A DNA stretch of 64,000 nt from Trueperaceae bacterium (GCA_036381595.1 DASVCN010000012.1:49936-113935); one strand, 5' to 3'. Shown: positions 53,379 through 63,521, numbered from the stretch's first letter. The notes: generated by a model not told the origin, from the sequence alone. Translations and numbers: made by a program.

Positions 53379-54697
53379 TAGAAGCGCCTCCCGCGGCCAC
53401 GGATCCGGCCCTTGCTCACGAAGCCCTCGTAGTGCCGCATCATCAGCTGCGATTCGAGCTGCCGCAGGGTGTCGAGCGCGACGCCTACGACGATCAGCAG
53501 TCCGATGCCGGAGAAAACGAAGGAGAGCTGGCCGGTGCCGGTGATCCATGCAAGGGTTTGCGGCAGTGCGTTCACCGCGCCCAGGAAGAGAGCCCCCCAG
53601 AGTGTGATGCGACTGGTGATGCGGGTCAGGTGATCGGTGGTCGGCTGACCCGGTCGTACCCCGGGTACGAAGCCGCCGTACTCACGCAGGTTCTCTGAGA
53701 TCCTGCGGGGATCGAATGAGATCTGCGTATAGAAGTAGGTGAACGCCATGATAAGCAGCGTGCTGGTCAGAAGGCCCTGCCACTGCGAGGTGTTGAACCA
53801 GACGCCGATGGCCTGCAGCCAGCCGACCGTAGGGAACGCTCCGATGATGGTCGTGGGCAGGATCAGGATCGACACCGCGAAGATGATCGGGATGACGCCC
53901 GCTGCGTTGAGCCGGAGCGGGATGTAGGTACTCTGGCCCCCCATCACCTTGCGCCCGACGACCTTGCGAGCGTACTGGACCGGGATCCTCCGCTCCGCCT
54001 GCTGCACTAGCACCATGCCGGCGATGGCGACGATCAGGAGGATGAAGAAGAACACCAGGCCGAAGACGTTGCCCTCGCCCTGGCTGATCAACGCGAACTG
54101 CTGAGAGAGGGCGTTCGGATAGGCGGCAACGATGCCCGCGTAGATGATCAGTGAGATGCCGTTGCCGATGCCGTACTCGCTGATCTTCTCGCCCAGCCAC
54201 ATCACGACGCTGATGCCGGCAACCTGGGTGACCATCACCACGAACCAGAAGAACGGCCCGTTCGACCAGCCCACTCTGAGCGCCCCGGAGGGGCCCAGCA
54301 GCGCGATTGCGAGGAAGAGCGACTGGATCGCCCCCAGCGCGGTCGCGCCGTAGCGCGTGTACTGGGTGATCTTGCGGCGGCCCTCCTCGCCCTGCTTGGC
54401 GAGGTCCTCCAGCGGTTTGTAGGTCGAAGTGAGGAGCTGGATGATGATGCTGGCGGTGATGTAGGGGATCACCCCGAGGGCAGCGATCGAGAAGACCTCG
54501 AAGTTGCCGCCCGAGATGAAGTTGAGCAGGGTGAACACGTCACCCTGTCCGAAGTTCCCCGATTGCAACGCCTGGATGTCGATCCCCGGCGTGGGGATGA
54601 ATACCATCAGCCGGTACACGGCAAGCAGGCCGATCGTGACCAGCAGCTTCGCACGCAGGTCGGGAATGACCAGGGCGTTGCGAAAGGCAGCAAGCAT
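53378..54697 (-). CDS. secY: Protein translocase subunit SecY
   Basis: The pore-forming subunit of the Sec translocon. The 439-aa protein has ten predicted helices. Signatures include MVFIPTPGIDIQAL, FSIAALGVIPYITASIIIQLLT (helix 2), TRYGATALG, YGIGNGISLIIYAGIV, the cytoplasmic loop with QQAERRIPVQYARKVVGRKVMGGQSTYIPLRLNAAGVIPIIFA, and GGFVPGVRPGQPT before helix 9. The ATG overlaps the rplO stop by one base (TAATG). Its partner in export, SecDF, is encoded at 19071-21254. Confidence 0.97.
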   Translation of the reverse strand: MLAAFRNALVIPDLRAKLLVTIGLLAVYRLMVFIPTPGIDIQALQSGNFGQGDVFTLLNFISGGNFEVFSIAALGVIPYITASIIIQLLTSTYKPLEDLAKQGEEGRRKITQYTRYGATALGAIQSLFLAIALLGPSGALRVGWSNGPFFWFVVMVTQVAGISVVMWLGEKISEYGIGNGISLIIYAGIVAAYPNALSQQFALISQGEGNVFGLVFFFILLIVAIAGMVLVQQAERRIPVQYARKVVGRKVMGGQSTYIPLRLNAAGVIPIIFAVSILILPTTIIGAFPTVGWLQAIGVWFNTSQWQGLLTSTLLIMAFTYFYTQISFDPRRISENLREYGGFVPGVRPGQPTTDHLTRITSRITLWGALFLGAVNALPQTLAWITGTGQLSFVFSGIGLLIVVGVALDTLRQLESQLMMRHYEGFVSKGRIRGRGRRF

Positions 54698-55410
54698 TAC
54701 TGCTGCTCCTCTCCGCTACCATCCTCCGACGCACCCTGGGTCTCTTCCTCGGCAGGCTTCTTCGCGGCCTTGGCCTTGGACTCCTTCTTGGCGCCGCTCG
54801 CCTTGGTGCCGTCGGCGCCGCTCGCCTTCGCCGCGCTGTTAGAGCCGGCTTCGCCTTCGGCCGCGGCCGATCCGCTGTTCTGCTTGCGGGCGCTCCCGGG
54901 CTTCTCGTCCGCCGACTGGGCCTTGGCCTGCTTTCCCTTCTTCGGTGCGGCCTCACCGGCCCCGAGTTCGTCGGCGCCACGCACCGTGCCGCCGCTTGCG
55001 ATGACGGCCTGGGCGGCGCTGCGGCTGAACGCGTCGACGTCCACCTGAAGCTTCGAGACCTCCAGTTCACCGCGGCCGAGAAGCTTGACGGGCTTGTTGG
55101 CGTAGCGGACCAGGCCCCGCTGCTCGAGCGTCTCGGCAGTCACCGTGGCGCCCTCCTCGAAGACGCTCAGGTCTTCGAGGTTGACCAGCTGGAACTCTTC
55201 CCGCTCACGGGTGAAGCCGCGCTTCGGGAGCCGCATCACGAGTCGGGAGCGGCCGCCCTCCCAGCCGGCTCCCTGGCTGAAGCCGCTGCGGCTCGACTGG
55301 CCTTTCTGGCCACGGCCGGCGGTCTTGCCGCGGCCGCTGCCCAGGCCGCGCCCTACCCGGCGGCGCGATTTCTTCGAACCGGGCGCGGGTTTGAGGTCGT
55401 TGATCTTCAT
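54697..55410 (-). CDS. rplO: Ribosomal protein L15 with a long low-complexity tail
   Basis: A late-assembly 50S protein. The first about 148 residues are a normal L15: [38 protein letters not shown]..., GFEGGR-like GWEGGRSRLVMRLPKRGF, and LVRYANKPVKLLGRGELEVSKLQVDVDAFSRSAAQAVIASGG. A further 89 residues follow (GAGEAAPKKGKQAKAQSADEKPG... EETQGASEDGSGEEQQ), rich in Ala, Lys, Glu, Gly and Ser and probably disordered. L15 usually stops near 150 residues, so the tail is unusual. Confidence 0.95.
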   Translation of the reverse strand: MKINDLKPAPGSKKSRRRVGRGLGSGRGKTAGRGQKGQSSRSGFSQGAGWEGGRSRLVMRLPKRGFTREREEFQLVNLEDLSVFEEGATVTAETLEQRGLVRYANKPVKLLGRGELEVSKLQVDVDAFSRSAAQAVIASGGTVRGADELGAGEAAPKKGKQAKAQSADEKPGSARKQNSGSAAAEGEAGSNSAAKASGADGTKASGAKKESKAKAAKKPAEEETQGASEDGSGEEQQ

Positions 55411-55598
55411 TTGCCCTGCCCTTCAACGGTGGAAGCTTCGATGGTTAGTAGGTAGGCGACCTTCCTGACCATGCCCTGGACGTCGGGGGTGTCGGCCACT
55501 TCGCGAGTGTCGCCGATCTTCTTCAGGCCGAGGCCCCGCAAGGTCGCCCGCTGATCTTTCGGCACGCCGATCTGAGAGCGAGTGAGAGTCACCTTCAC
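55407..55598 (-). CDS. rpmD: Ribosomal protein L30
   Basis: A small 50S protein binding 23S domain II. The 63-aa sequence [54 protein letters not shown] carries the L30 signature ([21 protein letters not shown]). It overlaps rpsE and rplO by 4 nt each. Confidence 0.96.
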   Translation of the reverse strand: MKVTLTRSQIGVPKDQRATLRGLGLKKIGDTREVADTPDVQGMVRKVAYLLTIEASTVEGQGK

Positions 55599-56068
55599 TG
55601 GGCCATCTCCCGCTCGCGCTTGGCGTCCTCGAACGTCTTGAGCTGCTTCAGTCCGTCGATCACCGCGTAGGAGACGTTGGTCATGTTGCGCGAACCGAGC
55701 TCCTTGGTGAGGAGGTTGCGGTAGCCCGCGAGTTCGACGATCGCACGGGGAACGGTGCCTGCGATCACGCCGGTACCGGGACCGGCGGGCTTGAGCATGA
55801 CCCGAGAGGTGCCGTGGGAACCCAGCACCTCGTGAGGGATGGTGCCGGCGCCTTCGATCGGAACCTCGATCAGATTGCGGCGGGCGACGTACTGGCCCTT
55901 CTGGACGGCCAGCGGTACTTCCTTGGCCTTGCCCAGACCGATGCCGACCCTGCCGTTGCGGTCGCCGATGACCACCATGGCGCCGAAGCGGAAGCGACGG
56001 CCACCCTTGTAGGTCTTGGCGGTACGGCGGATGAAGATTACCTTGTCTTCGAAATCGGTGTCAGCCAT
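55595..56068 (-). CDS. rpsE: Ribosomal protein S5
   Basis: A 30S protein at the decoding-site back, involved in fidelity and mRNA unwinding. The 157-aa protein has the N-terminal dsRBD-like domain ([50 protein letters not shown]) and C-domain ([54 protein letters not shown]). It shares one base with the rplR stop. Confidence 0.97.
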   Translation of the reverse strand: MADTDFEDKVIFIRRTAKTYKGGRRFRFGAMVVIGDRNGRVGIGLGKAKEVPLAVQKGQYVARRNLIEVPIEGAGTIPHEVLGSHGTSRVMLKPAGPGTGVIAGTVPRAIVELAGYRNLLTKELGSRNMTNVSYAVIDGLKQLKTFEDAKREREMAQ

Positions 56069-56415
56069 CAGAACTCCAGGCCTCCCTCGCGTGCGCCTTC
56101 GGCCAGAGCCTGGACGCGGCCGTGATAACGATAGGCGCCGCGATCGAATACAACGCGCTTCACGCCCTTCTCGATCGCCCGTTCTGCCAGCGCCTTGCCG
56201 ACCGCGCGGGCCTGATCGATCTTGGTGCCTCTGGTCGCCAGGCTCTTGGAGTTCGCCTCGGCAACGGTCATCCCCTTCTCATCGTCGATGAGCTGGGCGT
56301 AGATGTACTTGGCGCTGCGGAACACGCTGAGGCGCAGGCGTCCGGTCGCGACCGGGCGCTCGAGCCGACTCCGCGTGCGGAAGGCGCGGCGCTCTTTGGT
56401 AGTGAGTGTTCTCAT
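56068..56415 (-). CDS. rplR: Ribosomal protein L18
   Basis: Binds 5S rRNA together with L5 in the central protuberance. The 115-aa sequence contains [48 protein letters not shown] and the C-terminal [31 protein letters not shown], which is diagnostic. It lies 14 nt after rplF. Confidence 0.97.
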   Translation of the reverse strand: MRTLTTKERRAFRTRSRLERPVATGRLRLSVFRSAKYIYAQLIDDEKGMTVAEANSKSLATRGTKIDQARAVGKALAERAIEKGVKRVVFDRGAYRYHGRVQALAEGAREGGLEF

Positions 56416-56429
56416 TCCTTACTCCTCGA

Positions 56430-56969
56430 TTACCGCGCGGCGGCCTTGCCGGGCTTGAGACGGACCTCTTCGCCCTGGTAGCGGACGCCCTTGCCGTGGT
56501 AGCTGTCGGGCGGCCTCACGGCGCGGATGTTCGCCGCCACCTGTCCGACGAGCTGCTTGTCGATGCCGCTGACCACGATCCGGGTAGGTTCGGGAGCGGC
56601 GATCGTCACGCCTTCGGGCGGCTCTATGGTGACGGTGTGCGAGTAGCCGACGTTGAGTTCGAGCTGCTTGCCCTTCATCTGGCAGCGGAAGCCCACGCCG
56701 CGGATCTCGAGGTGACGCTCGAAGCCTTCGGTCACGCCGGTCACGGCGTTTGCGACCAGCGCGCGGGCGAGGCCGTGATGGGCGCGGTCGTTGCGATGAT
56801 CGCTGGGGCGCTCGACGGTGACGACGCCATCCTCCTGCTTGACGGTGAGGCGCTCGCTCACAGGCACCTGCAACTGGCCCTTCGGACCCTTCACCGACAC
56901 CAGGCCGTCGTCGACCTTGACTTCGACGCCCTTGGGAAGCTGGATCGGGGAGTTGCCGACTCGAGACAT
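56430..56969 (-). CDS. rplF: Ribosomal protein L6
   Basis: A 50S protein near the GTPase-factor site and sarcin-ricin loop. The 179-aa protein has two homologous domains: [33 protein letters not shown] and [36 protein letters not shown]. The signature [23 protein letters not shown] appears at the end. ATG 56969 shares one base with the rpsH stop. Confidence 0.97.
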   Translation of the reverse strand: MSRVGNSPIQLPKGVEVKVDDGLVSVKGPKGQLQVPVSERLTVKQEDGVVTVERPSDHRNDRAHHGLARALVANAVTGVTEGFERHLEIRGVGFRCQMKGKQLELNVGYSHTVTIEPPEGVTIAAPEPTRIVVSGIDKQLVGQVAANIRAVRPPDSYHGKGVRYQGEEVRLKPGKAAAR

Positions 56970-57364
56970 CACCAGACCTCGCAGATGACTTCGCCGCCGA
57001 CGTTCTTGCGGCGCGCCTCGCGGTCGACCATGAGACCTTGCGAGGTGCTCAGGACGGCTACGCCCAGACCACCGCGCACCACCGGCACGTGCTTGGCATT
57101 GGCGTACGCCCGCCGTCCAGGACGCGATACGCGGGTAAGGGAGTTGATGAGCGGTGCACGCTTGGGGCCGTACTTGAGGCCCACGCGGATGACCGGGTGG
57201 CCGTCCACATCGACCTGCTCGACCGACTTGAGGTAGCCTTCGCGAACGAGGAGTTCGGCGAGAGCCCGCTTGAACTTGCTTGCGGGTATGTCTACGCTCT
57301 CGGAGCCTATCGCCCCGGCGGTACGGATCCTGTTGAGCATGTCCGCGATCGGATCACTATGCAT
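56969..57364 (-). CDS. rpsH: Ribosomal protein S8
   Basis: A primary 16S-binding protein of the central domain and a translational regulator of the spc operon in E. coli. The 131-aa sequence starts [20 protein letters not shown] and ends with [53 protein letters not shown], the canonical S8 C-domain. The 117-nt region before it is unusually low in GC and holds a hairpin (CAGCGG/CCGCTG). Confidence 0.97.
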   Translation of the reverse strand: MHSDPIADMLNRIRTAGAIGSESVDIPASKFKRALAELLVREGYLKSVEQVDVDGHPVIRVGLKYGPKRAPLINSLTRVSRPGRRAYANAKHVPVVRGGLGVAVLSTSQGLMVDREARRKNVGGEVICEVW

Positions 57365-57431
57365 CTTCGCCTACTTTCGCGAGACCGGTATCAGCGGACT
57401 CCCGCTGACCTTTGCCTCTGGTTTTCGACAT
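57357..57431 (-). CDS. Candidate 24-codon basic ORF overlapping the rpsH start
   Basis: An ATG at 57431 opens a frame encoding MSKTRGKGQRESADTGLAKV plus four residues, ending in a TAG that overlaps the rpsH start codons in another frame. The peptide is basic like ribosomal proteins, and the overlap could couple it to rpsH. The ribosome binding site is poor (AGAGAG adjacent), so it may be chance. Confidence 0.2.
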   Translation of the reverse strand: MSKTRGKGQRESADTGLAKVGEDA

Positions 57432-57481
57432 CTCTCTTGTGTTCACGCTTTCCTCTGTTTTGTGTCCGAGGCGATAGCTGC

Positions 57482-57667
57482 TTACCAGCTCGACTTGGTC
57501 ACTCCCGGCAGGTATCCCTCATGGGCGAGCTCACGCATGCAGATGCGGCAGAGGCCGAAGTCGCGGAGATAGCCGCGGGCACGGCCGCAGCGCTGGCAGC
57601 GGTTGACGGAGCGCGTGGAGAACTTGGCTTCACGCTTACTCTTTGCGATCTGGGCCTTGGTAGCCAA
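57482..57667 (-). CDS. rpsZ: Ribosomal protein S14, zinc-binding type
   Basis: A 30S head protein. The 61-aa type Z form has zinc ligands in [38 protein letters not shown] (C24xxC27 and C40xxC43). This is the usual form in Thermus and Gram-positive bacteria; the longer zinc-free paralogue would lie elsewhere if present. It lies 14 nt after rplE. Confidence 0.97.
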   Translation of the reverse strand: MATKAQIAKSKREAKFSTRSVNRCQRCGRARGYLRDFGLCRICMRELAHEGYLPGVTKSSW

Positions 57668-57681
57668 TTCGATCCCTTTCC

Positions 57682-58230
57682 TTATTTCCTGAACGGCATG
57701 CCGAGCAGCTCGAGCAGGCTTCGTGCCTCTTCGTCCGTCCGGGCGGTCGTCACGATAGTGATGTCCATGCCGCGCACGGCGTCGGACTGATCGTACGAGA
57801 CCTCGGGGAACACCAGCTGCTCGCGGATGCCGAGGCTGTAGTTGCCTCGACCGTCGAACGAGCCGCTAGGCACGCCACGGAAGTCACGCACCCTGGGAAG
57901 GGCGATGTTGACGAGCTTGTCGAGGAACGCCCACATGCGCACGCCGCGCAGGGTCACCTTGAGCCCGATCGGCATTCCGGTCCGGACCTTGAAGTTCGAG
58001 ACGCTCTTCTTCGCCTTGGTGATGACGGGGCGCTGAAGGGCGATCTGGGCGAGCTCCTTCTGCGCCTTCTCCAGGACCTTCGAGTCGTCGCGGGCTTCGC
58101 CCAGGCCCATGTTGATGACGATCTTCTCGAGCTTCGGCACGGCCATCGGGTTCTGGTAGCCGTGGCGCTCCGAGAGCTGTTCGATGCTCTGCTGGTAGCG
58201 CTCCTTGATGGGTAGGTTCACCTGTTCCAT
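57682..58230 (-). CDS. rplE: Ribosomal protein L5
   Basis: Binds 5S rRNA and contacts P-site tRNA and S13. The 182-aa protein shows [74 protein letters not shown] and [25 protein letters not shown] 58230 is chosen from homology; a GTG at 58242 overlapping the rplX stop would add four residues, and neither has a strong ribosome binding site. Confidence 0.96.
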   Translation of the reverse strand: MEQVNLPIKERYQQSIEQLSERHGYQNPMAVPKLEKIVINMGLGEARDDSKVLEKAQKELAQIALQRPVITKAKKSVSNFKVRTGMPIGLKVTLRGVRMWAFLDKLVNIALPRVRDFRGVPSGSFDGRGNYSLGIREQLVFPEVSYDQSDAVRGMDITIVTTARTDEEARSLLELLGMPFRK

Positions 58231-58238
58231 GCTCACAC

Positions 58239-58574
58239 TCACTCGTCGAGCTGCGCGCCGCTCTTGCGGGCGACCCTGACCTTGCGGCCGTCGTTCAGGA
58301 ACTTCATGCCGATGCGGGTGGGCTCGCCGCTCTGCGGGTCGAGGACCATCACGTTCGAAGCGTGGATGGGCACCTCCTGCTCGCGGTAACCGCCGCGCGG
58401 GTTCTCCTGGGTGGGCCGCTGCGCCTTGCGGATCACGTTGACGTTCTCCACGAGCACCCGGTTCTTCTCCGGGAACACGGCCAGGACCTTCCCCTCGGAC
58501 CCCTTGTGAGGACCCGATATGACCCGCACCTGGTCGTTGCGCTTTATGCGCATCTTCGTTCTGGCTCTAGGCAT
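58239..58574 (-). CDS. rplX: Ribosomal protein L24
   Basis: An assembly-initiator 50S protein near the tunnel exit. The KOW motif [45 protein letters not shown] spans residues 10-55, followed by [23 protein letters not shown]. The 111-aa length is typical. The ATG at 58574 shares one base with the rplN stop; a second ATG seven codons in is possible. Confidence 0.96.
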   Translation of the reverse strand: MPRARTKMRIKRNDQVRVISGPHKGSEGKVLAVFPEKNRVLVENVNVIRKAQRPTQENPRGGYREQEVPIHASNVMVLDPQSGEPTRIGMKFLNDGRKVRVARKSGAQLDE

Positions 58575-58942
58575 CAGAGCACCTCCGGGGCCAGCGAGAC
58601 GATGCGCATGAACTTCTTCTCGCGCAGTTCACGCGCCACCGGGCCGAACACGCGCGTGCCGCGCGGCTCGTTCTGGTTGTTGATGATCACCGCGGCGTTC
58701 GAGTCGAAGCGGATGGCGGAGCCGTCCTTGCGGTTGATCTCCTTCTTGGTGCGGACGATGACGGCCTTGACCACGTCGCCCTTCTTCACGTCGGCCCGCG
58801 GGATGGCGTCCTTGACGGCCGCCACTATCACGTCGCCGACGCTGCCGACGAACTGCTGGCCGGTACCCAGCACGCGGATGCACTGGATCCGCCGGGCGCC
58901 GGAGTTGTCGGCCACATCGAGGTATGTCTCTTGCTGGATCAC
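58574..58942 (-). CDS. rplN: Ribosomal protein L14
   Basis: A 50S protein at intersubunit bridges B5/B8. The 122-aa sequence is close to consensus: [81 protein letters not shown] and [28 protein letters not shown]. It lies 6 nt after rpsQ. Confidence 0.97.
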   Translation of the reverse strand: MIQQETYLDVADNSGARRIQCIRVLGTGQQFVGSVGDVIVAAVKDAIPRADVKKGDVVKAVIVRTKKEINRKDGSAIRFDSNAAVIINNQNEPRGTRVFGPVARELREKKFMRIVSLAPEVL

Positions 58943-58948
58943 CTCGGA

Positions 58949-59194
58949 CTAGCCTCTCGCCTTCTCCACAAGACGCGTAACGGTGAACCGCTTGCGCTTG
59001 CTGATGGGCCTGGCGGCGGTGATCTCGACGATGTCGCCGACGCCGTACTGGTTCTCTTCGTCGTGCGCCAGGTACTTCTTCGACACGCTCACGACCTTGC
59101 CGTAGAGCGGGTGCTTGAAGCGCCGTTCGACGCGCACGCTCACTGTCTTGTCGGCCGCATCCGAAACCACGCGGCCCTGCAGGATCCTCTTCAT
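58949..59194 (-). CDS. rpsQ: Ribosomal protein S17
   Basis: A primary 16S-binding OB-fold protein of the 30S body. The 81-aa sequence contains [54 protein letters not shown] and ends [13 protein letters not shown]. It is shorter than the 105-aa Thermus S17, which has a long C-terminal helix. ATGA overlap with rpmC. Confidence 0.96.
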   Translation of the reverse strand: MKRILQGRVVSDAADKTVSVRVERRFKHPLYGKVVSVSKKYLAHDEENQYGVGDIVEITAARPISKRKRFTVTRLVEKARG

Positions 59195-59382
59195 CGGGCT
59201 TCTTTCTCCTTGGCGATCGTCAGCAGTTGCGCGATCTCACGCTTCGCAACGCGGATACGACGGGGGTTCGACGCCTGCCCGACGGCAGCCTGGAAGCGCA
59301 GGTCGAGGAGTTCTTCGCGTCTCTTCTCGACCTCGGCCCGGATCTCGTCGGGAGCGAGGTTCCGGATCTCATTGGGCTTCAT
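59191..59382 (-). CDS. rpmC: Ribosomal protein L29
   Basis: A small helical protein at the tunnel exit that helps form the SRP and trigger factor docking site. The 63-aa sequence is [61 protein letters not shown], with the L29 LLDLRFQxAxGQ signature. It overlaps rplP by 14 nt. Confidence 0.96.
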   Translation of the reverse strand: MKPNEIRNLAPDEIRAEVEKRREELLDLRFQAAVGQASNPRRIRVAKREIAQLLTIAKEKEAR

Positions 59383-59794
59383 CGTAGACCTCGCGCTTGA
59401 CCATCTTGACCTTGATGGGGAGCTTGTGGCTGGCGAGGCGGAACGCCTCCTTGGCCTGCTCCTCGGTGACGTTGGCTACCTCGAACAGCACCCGGCCCGG
59501 CTTGACCACCGAGACCCAATACTCGACGGCGCCCTTGCCCTTACCCATCCGGACTTCCTGCGGCTTCTTGGTCACCGGCTTATCGGGGAAGATACGGATG
59601 TAGATCTTGCCTCCACGGCGGAAGTGCCGGCTCATCGTGATGCGGCACGCCTCGATCTGGTTCGACTTGATCCAGGCGGGCTCCATGGCGACGAGACCGT
59701 AGTCACCGAAGGCGAGGTAATCCCCGCCCTTGGTGTCGCCGGTCATCCGGCCCCGCATCTGCTTGCGGTATTTGACCCTCTTGGGAAGCAGCAT
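59369..59794 (-). CDS. rplP: Ribosomal protein L16
   Basis: A 50S protein next to the A-site tRNA elbow and peptidyl transferase centre. The 141-aa sequence [39 protein letters not shown] starts the family pattern, continued by [58 protein letters not shown]. It lies 2 nt after rpsC. Confidence 0.97.
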   Translation of the reverse strand: MLLPKRVKYRKQMRGRMTGDTKGGDYLAFGDYGLVAMEPAWIKSNQIEACRITMSRHFRRGGKIYIRIFPDKPVTKKPQEVRMGKGKGAVEYWVSVVKPGRVLFEVANVTEEQAKEAFRLASHKLPIKVKMVKREVYDEAQ

Positions 59795-59796
59795 GC

Positions 59797-60570
59797 TTAC
59801 TTCTCCCTCTTGACCCTGGTACGACCCGGCCGACGGTCGCCGCCTTCACGGCTGTCGCGTCGGCGCGCCTGGGGGCGGCGGCGCTTGCGGCGCTCGTCGT
59901 CCTTGGGCGGACGGGGCAGGACGGCAGCACGGCGCTGGCGGTCCCCGACGATCTCGCCGTGGAACACCCACGCCTTGACTCCGATGACACCGTAGGTGGT
60001 GTTGGCCTCAGCCGTGCCGTAGTCGATGTCCGCGCGCAGAGTCTGCAGCGGAACGCGCCCGTCAGAATACCACTCGGGGCGTGCCTGCTCCGATCCTCCG
60101 AGACGTCCCGAGCAGCGGATCTTCACGCCCTTGGCGCCCGATTCCATGGTGCGCTGCACCGCCTGCTTCATCGCCCGCCGGAAGGCGAAGCGGCGCTCGA
60201 GCTGCTCGGCGATCCGCTGCGCTACCAGCACCGCGTTGACGTTGGCGTTGGGAACTTCCTGGACGTTGACCGCCACGGTGCCGTCGATCTCGCTGTCGAG
60301 CTTGGCACGAAGCGCCTTGATCGACTCGCCGCCACGACCTATGACCACGCCGGGCTTCGCGGTGTGGATGGTCACGTTGATGTTGTGAGCCGCGCGGTCG
60401 ATGTCGATCCGGGCGATTCCGGCCCGGCCCACGTCCTTGAGAACGGCGTTGCGGATCTTCTCGTCCTCCCCCAGCAGCTTGGGGTAGGTCTTCGGATCGG
60501 CGTACCAGTTGGCCGACGGACTCTTGTTCACACCGAGGCGGAAGCCCCGGGGGTTGATCTTGTTACCCAC
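59797..60570 (-). CDS. rpsC: Ribosomal protein S3
   Basis: A 30S head protein at the mRNA entry, part of the ribosomal helicase. The 257-aa protein has the N-domain [16 protein letters not shown], a KH domain with [26 protein letters not shown], and the C-domain [51 protein letters not shown] basic tail of about 40 residues ([24 protein letters not shown]) extends past the core. The GTG start overlaps rplV by 8 nt. Confidence 0.96.
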   Translation of the reverse strand: MGNKINPRGFRLGVNKSPSANWYADPKTYPKLLGEDEKIRNAVLKDVGRAGIARIDIDRAAHNINVTIHTAKPGVVIGRGGESIKALRAKLDSEIDGTVAVNVQEVPNANVNAVLVAQRIAEQLERRFAFRRAMKQAVQRTMESGAKGVKIRCSGRLGGSEQARPEWYSDGRVPLQTLRADIDYGTAEANTTYGVIGVKAWVFHGEIVGDRQRRAAVLPRPPKDDERRKRRRPQARRRDSREGGDRRPGRTRVKREK

Positions 60571-60901
60571 GTCGTTCCTCCAATGTGATCGTGATGTGGC
60601 AGGTGCGCTTCCTCATGAGATCCGCACGGCCGCGCGCACGATGGAGGATCCGCTTCAGAGTGGGACCATCGTCGACCATGATCTTCGAGACGAAGAGGCT
60701 GTCCTCGAACATGTCGTGGTTGTTCACCGCGTTCGCCTTGGCGCTCTGCAGCAGCTTGAGGATCGGCTTGGCGGCACGCTTGTCGGTGTAGCGGAGGATG
60801 TTCTCGGCCTCGAGCACCTCCTTGCCGCGGATCAGGTCCGCCACCAGTCGCGTCTTTCGCGGGGTGGAGCGGAGCATCTTCAGGGTGGCCTTCGCTTCCA
60901 C
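60563..60901 (-). CDS. rplV: Ribosomal protein L22
   Basis: A 50S protein whose beta-hairpin lines the exit tunnel constriction. The 112-aa sequence contains LRSTPRKTRLVADLIRGKEVLEAENILRYTDKRAAKPILKLLQSAKANAVNNH and the hairpin region PTLKRILHRARGRADLMRKRTCHITITLEER, site of macrolide-resistance changes in other species. It lies 2 nt after rpsS. Confidence 0.97.
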   Translation of the reverse strand: MEAKATLKMLRSTPRKTRLVADLIRGKEVLEAENILRYTDKRAAKPILKLLQSAKANAVNNHDMFEDSLFVSKIMVDDGPTLKRILHRARGRADLMRKRTCHITITLEERRG

Positions 60902-60903
60902 GC

Positions 60904-61173
60904 CTACTCCTTCCGTGAACCGCTGTGACCGCGGAAGTTGCGGGTGGGCGCGAACTCGCCCAGTTTGTGGCCCACCATGTTCTCCTGCACGAAGACAGGG
61001 ACGTGCTGGCGCCCGTTGTAAACGCCGATGGTGTGGCCCACCATCTCGGGGACGATCGTGCTGCGGCGGCTCCAGGTACGGATGACCCGGCGATCGCCGG
61101 CCTGATTGGCGGCGTCGATCTTGTCGAGCAGGTGATCGTCCACGAAGGGGCCCTTCTTGAGGCTACGACCCAT
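60904..61173 (-). CDS. rpsS: Ribosomal protein S19
   Basis: A 30S head protein bridging to L5. The 89-aa sequence starts [19 protein letters not shown] and contains [58 protein letters not shown], the full S19 signature. It lies 3 nt after rplB. Confidence 0.97.
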   Translation of the reverse strand: MGRSLKKGPFVDDHLLDKIDAANQAGDRRVIRTWSRRSTIVPEMVGHTIGVYNGRQHVPVFVQENMVGHKLGEFAPTRNFRGHSGSRKE

Positions 61174-61176
61174 TCT

Positions 61177-62010
61177 CTACTTCCCCTTCCGGCGCCGCAC
61201 TATGAACCGTGAGCTGGTCTTGCGGCGGTTGCGCGTCTTGTATCCCTTGGCCTGCTGGCCCCAGGGGCTGACCGGTGGACGACCGCTGGTGGAGCGGCCC
61301 TCGCCGCCACCGTGCGGGTGATCGACCGGGTTCATGGCGCGGCCGCGCTGGTGAGGCTTGCGCCCGAGCCAGCGGGTCCTGCCCGCCTTGCCGATGACCA
61401 CGTTCTTGTGCTCGGCGTTGCCCACCGAACCGACGGTCGCGTAGCACTCGCCGTGCACGCGGCGAAGCTCACCCGAAGGGAGCCGCAGCGTGACGTAGTT
61501 CCCGTCGCGACCCTGTATCTGGATCGAGGTGCCGGCGCTCCTGGCCAACTGCGCGCCGCGTCCGGGGACCAGTTCGACCGAGTGCACGACCGCGCCGATC
61601 GGGATGAAGCGAAGCGGCATGGCGTTGCCGACGACCGGCTCGGCCTCGGGACCGGAGACGATGCGGCTGCCTACCTCGAGCTTCTCGGGCGCCACGATGT
61701 AGCGCTTCTCCCCATCGAGGTAGTGCAGGAGAGCGATGTTGGCGCTGCGGTTCGGGTCGTACTCGATCCCGGCGACCTTGGCGGGCACGCCCTCCTTGTC
61801 GCGACGCTTGAAATCGATCACCCGGTAGCGTCGCTTGTGACCGCCACCCCGGAACCTCGAGGTGACCCGTCCACGGTTGTTGCGGCCACCCTTCTTCTTC
61901 ATCGGGGCGAGCAGAGACTTCTCCGGCTCGGTCTTGGTGACCTCGCCGAAGTCCGACGTCGTCATGAAGCGCCGGGAGGGCGTATAGGGGCGGTATTTCC
62001 TGGTAGGCAT
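61177..62010 (-). CDS. rplB: Ribosomal protein L2
   Basis: A 50S protein needed for subunit association and peptidyl transferase structure. The 277-aa protein has the N-terminal [51 protein letters not shown], an SH3-type domain, and the C-terminal [27 protein letters not shown] loop with the conserved His near the active centre. It lies 10 nt after rplW. Confidence 0.97.
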   Translation of the reverse strand: MPTRKYRPYTPSRRFMTTSDFGEVTKTEPEKSLLAPMKKKGGRNNRGRVTSRFRGGGHKRRYRVIDFKRRDKEGVPAKVAGIEYDPNRSANIALLHYLDGEKRYIVAPEKLEVGSRIVSGPEAEPVVGNAMPLRFIPIGAVVHSVELVPGRGAQLARSAGTSIQIQGRDGNYVTLRLPSGELRRVHGECYATVGSVGNAEHKNVVIGKAGRTRWLGRKPHQRGRAMNPVDHPHGGGEGRSTSGRPPVSPWGQQAKGYKTRNRRKTSSRFIVRRRKGK

Positions 62011-62020
62011 CTTCCCTCCC

Positions 62021-62308
62021 TCAGGTAAGGCCTTCGAGCTGCTGGATACGCTGCCCGGGCTTGAGCGTGACGATCGCCTTCTTGCGGTTCTTCTCGCGGC
62101 CTTCGAAGCGACCCATGCGCTTCGTCTTGCCCTTCACGTTCACGAGGTTGATCTTCACCACGTCGACGTCGAAGACCTGCTGAACGGCTTCCTTGACCTG
62201 CGTCCTGTTGGCGTGCGGGTGCACGAAGAAGGTGTAGCGGCTGTTCTCGATGCCCGACACGGCCTTCTCCGAGAGCACCGGAGCGATGATGATGTCGAAC
62301 GCGTTCAC
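62021..62308 (-). CDS. rplW: Ribosomal protein L23
   Basis: The main docking site for trigger factor and SRP at the tunnel exit. The 95-aa sequence [86 protein letters not shown] is close to consensus. The GTG at 62308 overlaps the rplD stop (GTGA); upstream in-frame codons overlap rplD and are not part of L23. Confidence 0.96.
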   Translation of the reverse strand: MNAFDIIIAPVLSEKAVSGIENSRYTFFVHPHANRTQVKEAVQQVFDVDVVKINLVNVKGKTKRMGRFEGREKNRKKAIVTLKPGQRIQQLEGLT

Positions 62309-62898
62309 TGCTCGTCTCCCTGTCCGAACACGGAGGCGTCGGCGATCACGTGCTGGTGACGCAGGATGTCGTAGACGTTGAGGCCGGCGGGCTGCAACAC
62401 GCTCACCCACGGCAGGTTGCGTGCGGCGCGGCGCGCCAGCTCGTCGTCGGAGACGAGGAGCACCCGTTCACTGCCGTCGAACCCGTGCTCCTTGGCCCAG
62501 GCGACGAACTGCTTCGTCTTGCCTTCGATTCCGAACGACTCGACGAGGGTCAGCTTGCCGCTGTTCGCCCGGTCGGCGAGGGCCATGTGGAGGCCCAGCC
62601 GCCGAACCCGTTTCGGCAGGGCGTAGCTGTAGTCCCTCGGCTGCGGACCGAAGGTGGTTCCTCCGCCCACGAAGATGGGTGCCTTGCGGCTGCCGTGACG
62701 AGCCCGGCCGGTGCCCTTCTGCGGGTAGATCTTGGCGGTGGAGCCCCTGACCATGCCCCGCGTCTTGGTTGCAGCGGTACCACGGCGCCGCTTGGAGAGC
62801 TGCCAGGCGACGACTTCGTGAAGAACCGACTCCTTCGGCTCGGGCAGGTCGAGCGTCACCTTGCGGCCACTGCCGATGACGTCCAGTGTTACGGTCAT
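62305..62898 (-). CDS. rplD: Ribosomal protein L4
   Basis: A 50S protein with a loop in the exit tunnel; in E. coli it autoregulates the S10 operon. The 197-aa sequence shows [79 protein letters not shown], including the tunnel loop [10 protein letters not shown]. It overlaps rplC by 4 nt (ATGA). Confidence 0.97.
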   Translation of the reverse strand: MTVTLDVIGSGRKVTLDLPEPKESVLHEVVAWQLSKRRRGTAATKTRGMVRGSTAKIYPQKGTGRARHGSRKAPIFVGGGTTFGPQPRDYSYALPKRVRRLGLHMALADRANSGKLTLVESFGIEGKTKQFVAWAKEHGFDGSERVLLVSDDELARRAARNLPWVSVLQPAGLNVYDILRHQHVIADASVFGQGDEQ

Positions 62899-63521
62899 CC
62901 GCCCACCTTCCTCTTGCGCGACTCCTTGATGACGATGGTGGAGCCGTTCGGTCCGGGCAGCGCGCCCTTGATGAGCAGCAGATTGTCGTCCTTGCGGATC
63001 TCGACGAGCTCCAGCCCGACTGTGGTCACCGTCTCAGCGCCGTAGTGTCCGGCCATCCGCTTGCCCTTGTAGACGCGACCGGGGAACTTCCGTTGACCGA
63101 TCGAGCCGGGGTGGCGGTGCTTCTTCTTGGTGCCGTGGGTAGCGGGCATGCCGGCGAAGCCCCAGCGTTTGATGACGCCGGCGGTGCCGCGGCCCTTGGT
63201 GGTTCCGGTCACGTCGACCTTCTGACCCTCCTCGAAGATCTCGACGGTGACGGCGTCACCTTCGGGGTCGTAGTCGCGCAGCTCGACGAGATGGCGCTGC
63301 GGAGCTACCCCTGCCTTCTTGAAGTGGCCGGCCTCCGGTTTGTTGGTGGCCTTCTCCGACTTCTCCGACCACCCGAGCTGCACGGCGCTGTAGCCGTCCT
63401 TATCGGGGGTCTTGCGCTGCACCACGGGACAGGGCCCAGCCAGCACGACGGTAACCGGGATCAGTTTCTCGCCCTGCCAGACTTGGGTCATGCCCACCTT
63501 GGTGCCCAGGATTCCTTTCAC
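62895..63521 (-). CDS. rplC: Ribosomal protein L3
   Basis: An early-assembling 50S protein that reaches the peptidyl transferase centre. The 208-aa sequence starts [31 protein letters not shown] and has the L3 signature [44 protein letters not shown] then [17 protein letters not shown] start, 2 nt after rpsJ. Confidence 0.97.
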   Translation of the reverse strand: MKGILGTKVGMTQVWQGEKLIPVTVVLAGPCPVVQRKTPDKDGYSAVQLGWSEKSEKATNKPEAGHFKKAGVAPQRHLVELRDYDPEGDAVTVEIFEEGQKVDVTGTTKGRGTAGVIKRWGFAGMPATHGTKKKHRHPGSIGQRKFPGRVYKGKRMAGHYGAETVTTVGLELVEIRKDDNLLLIKGALPGPNGSTIVIKESRKRKVGG

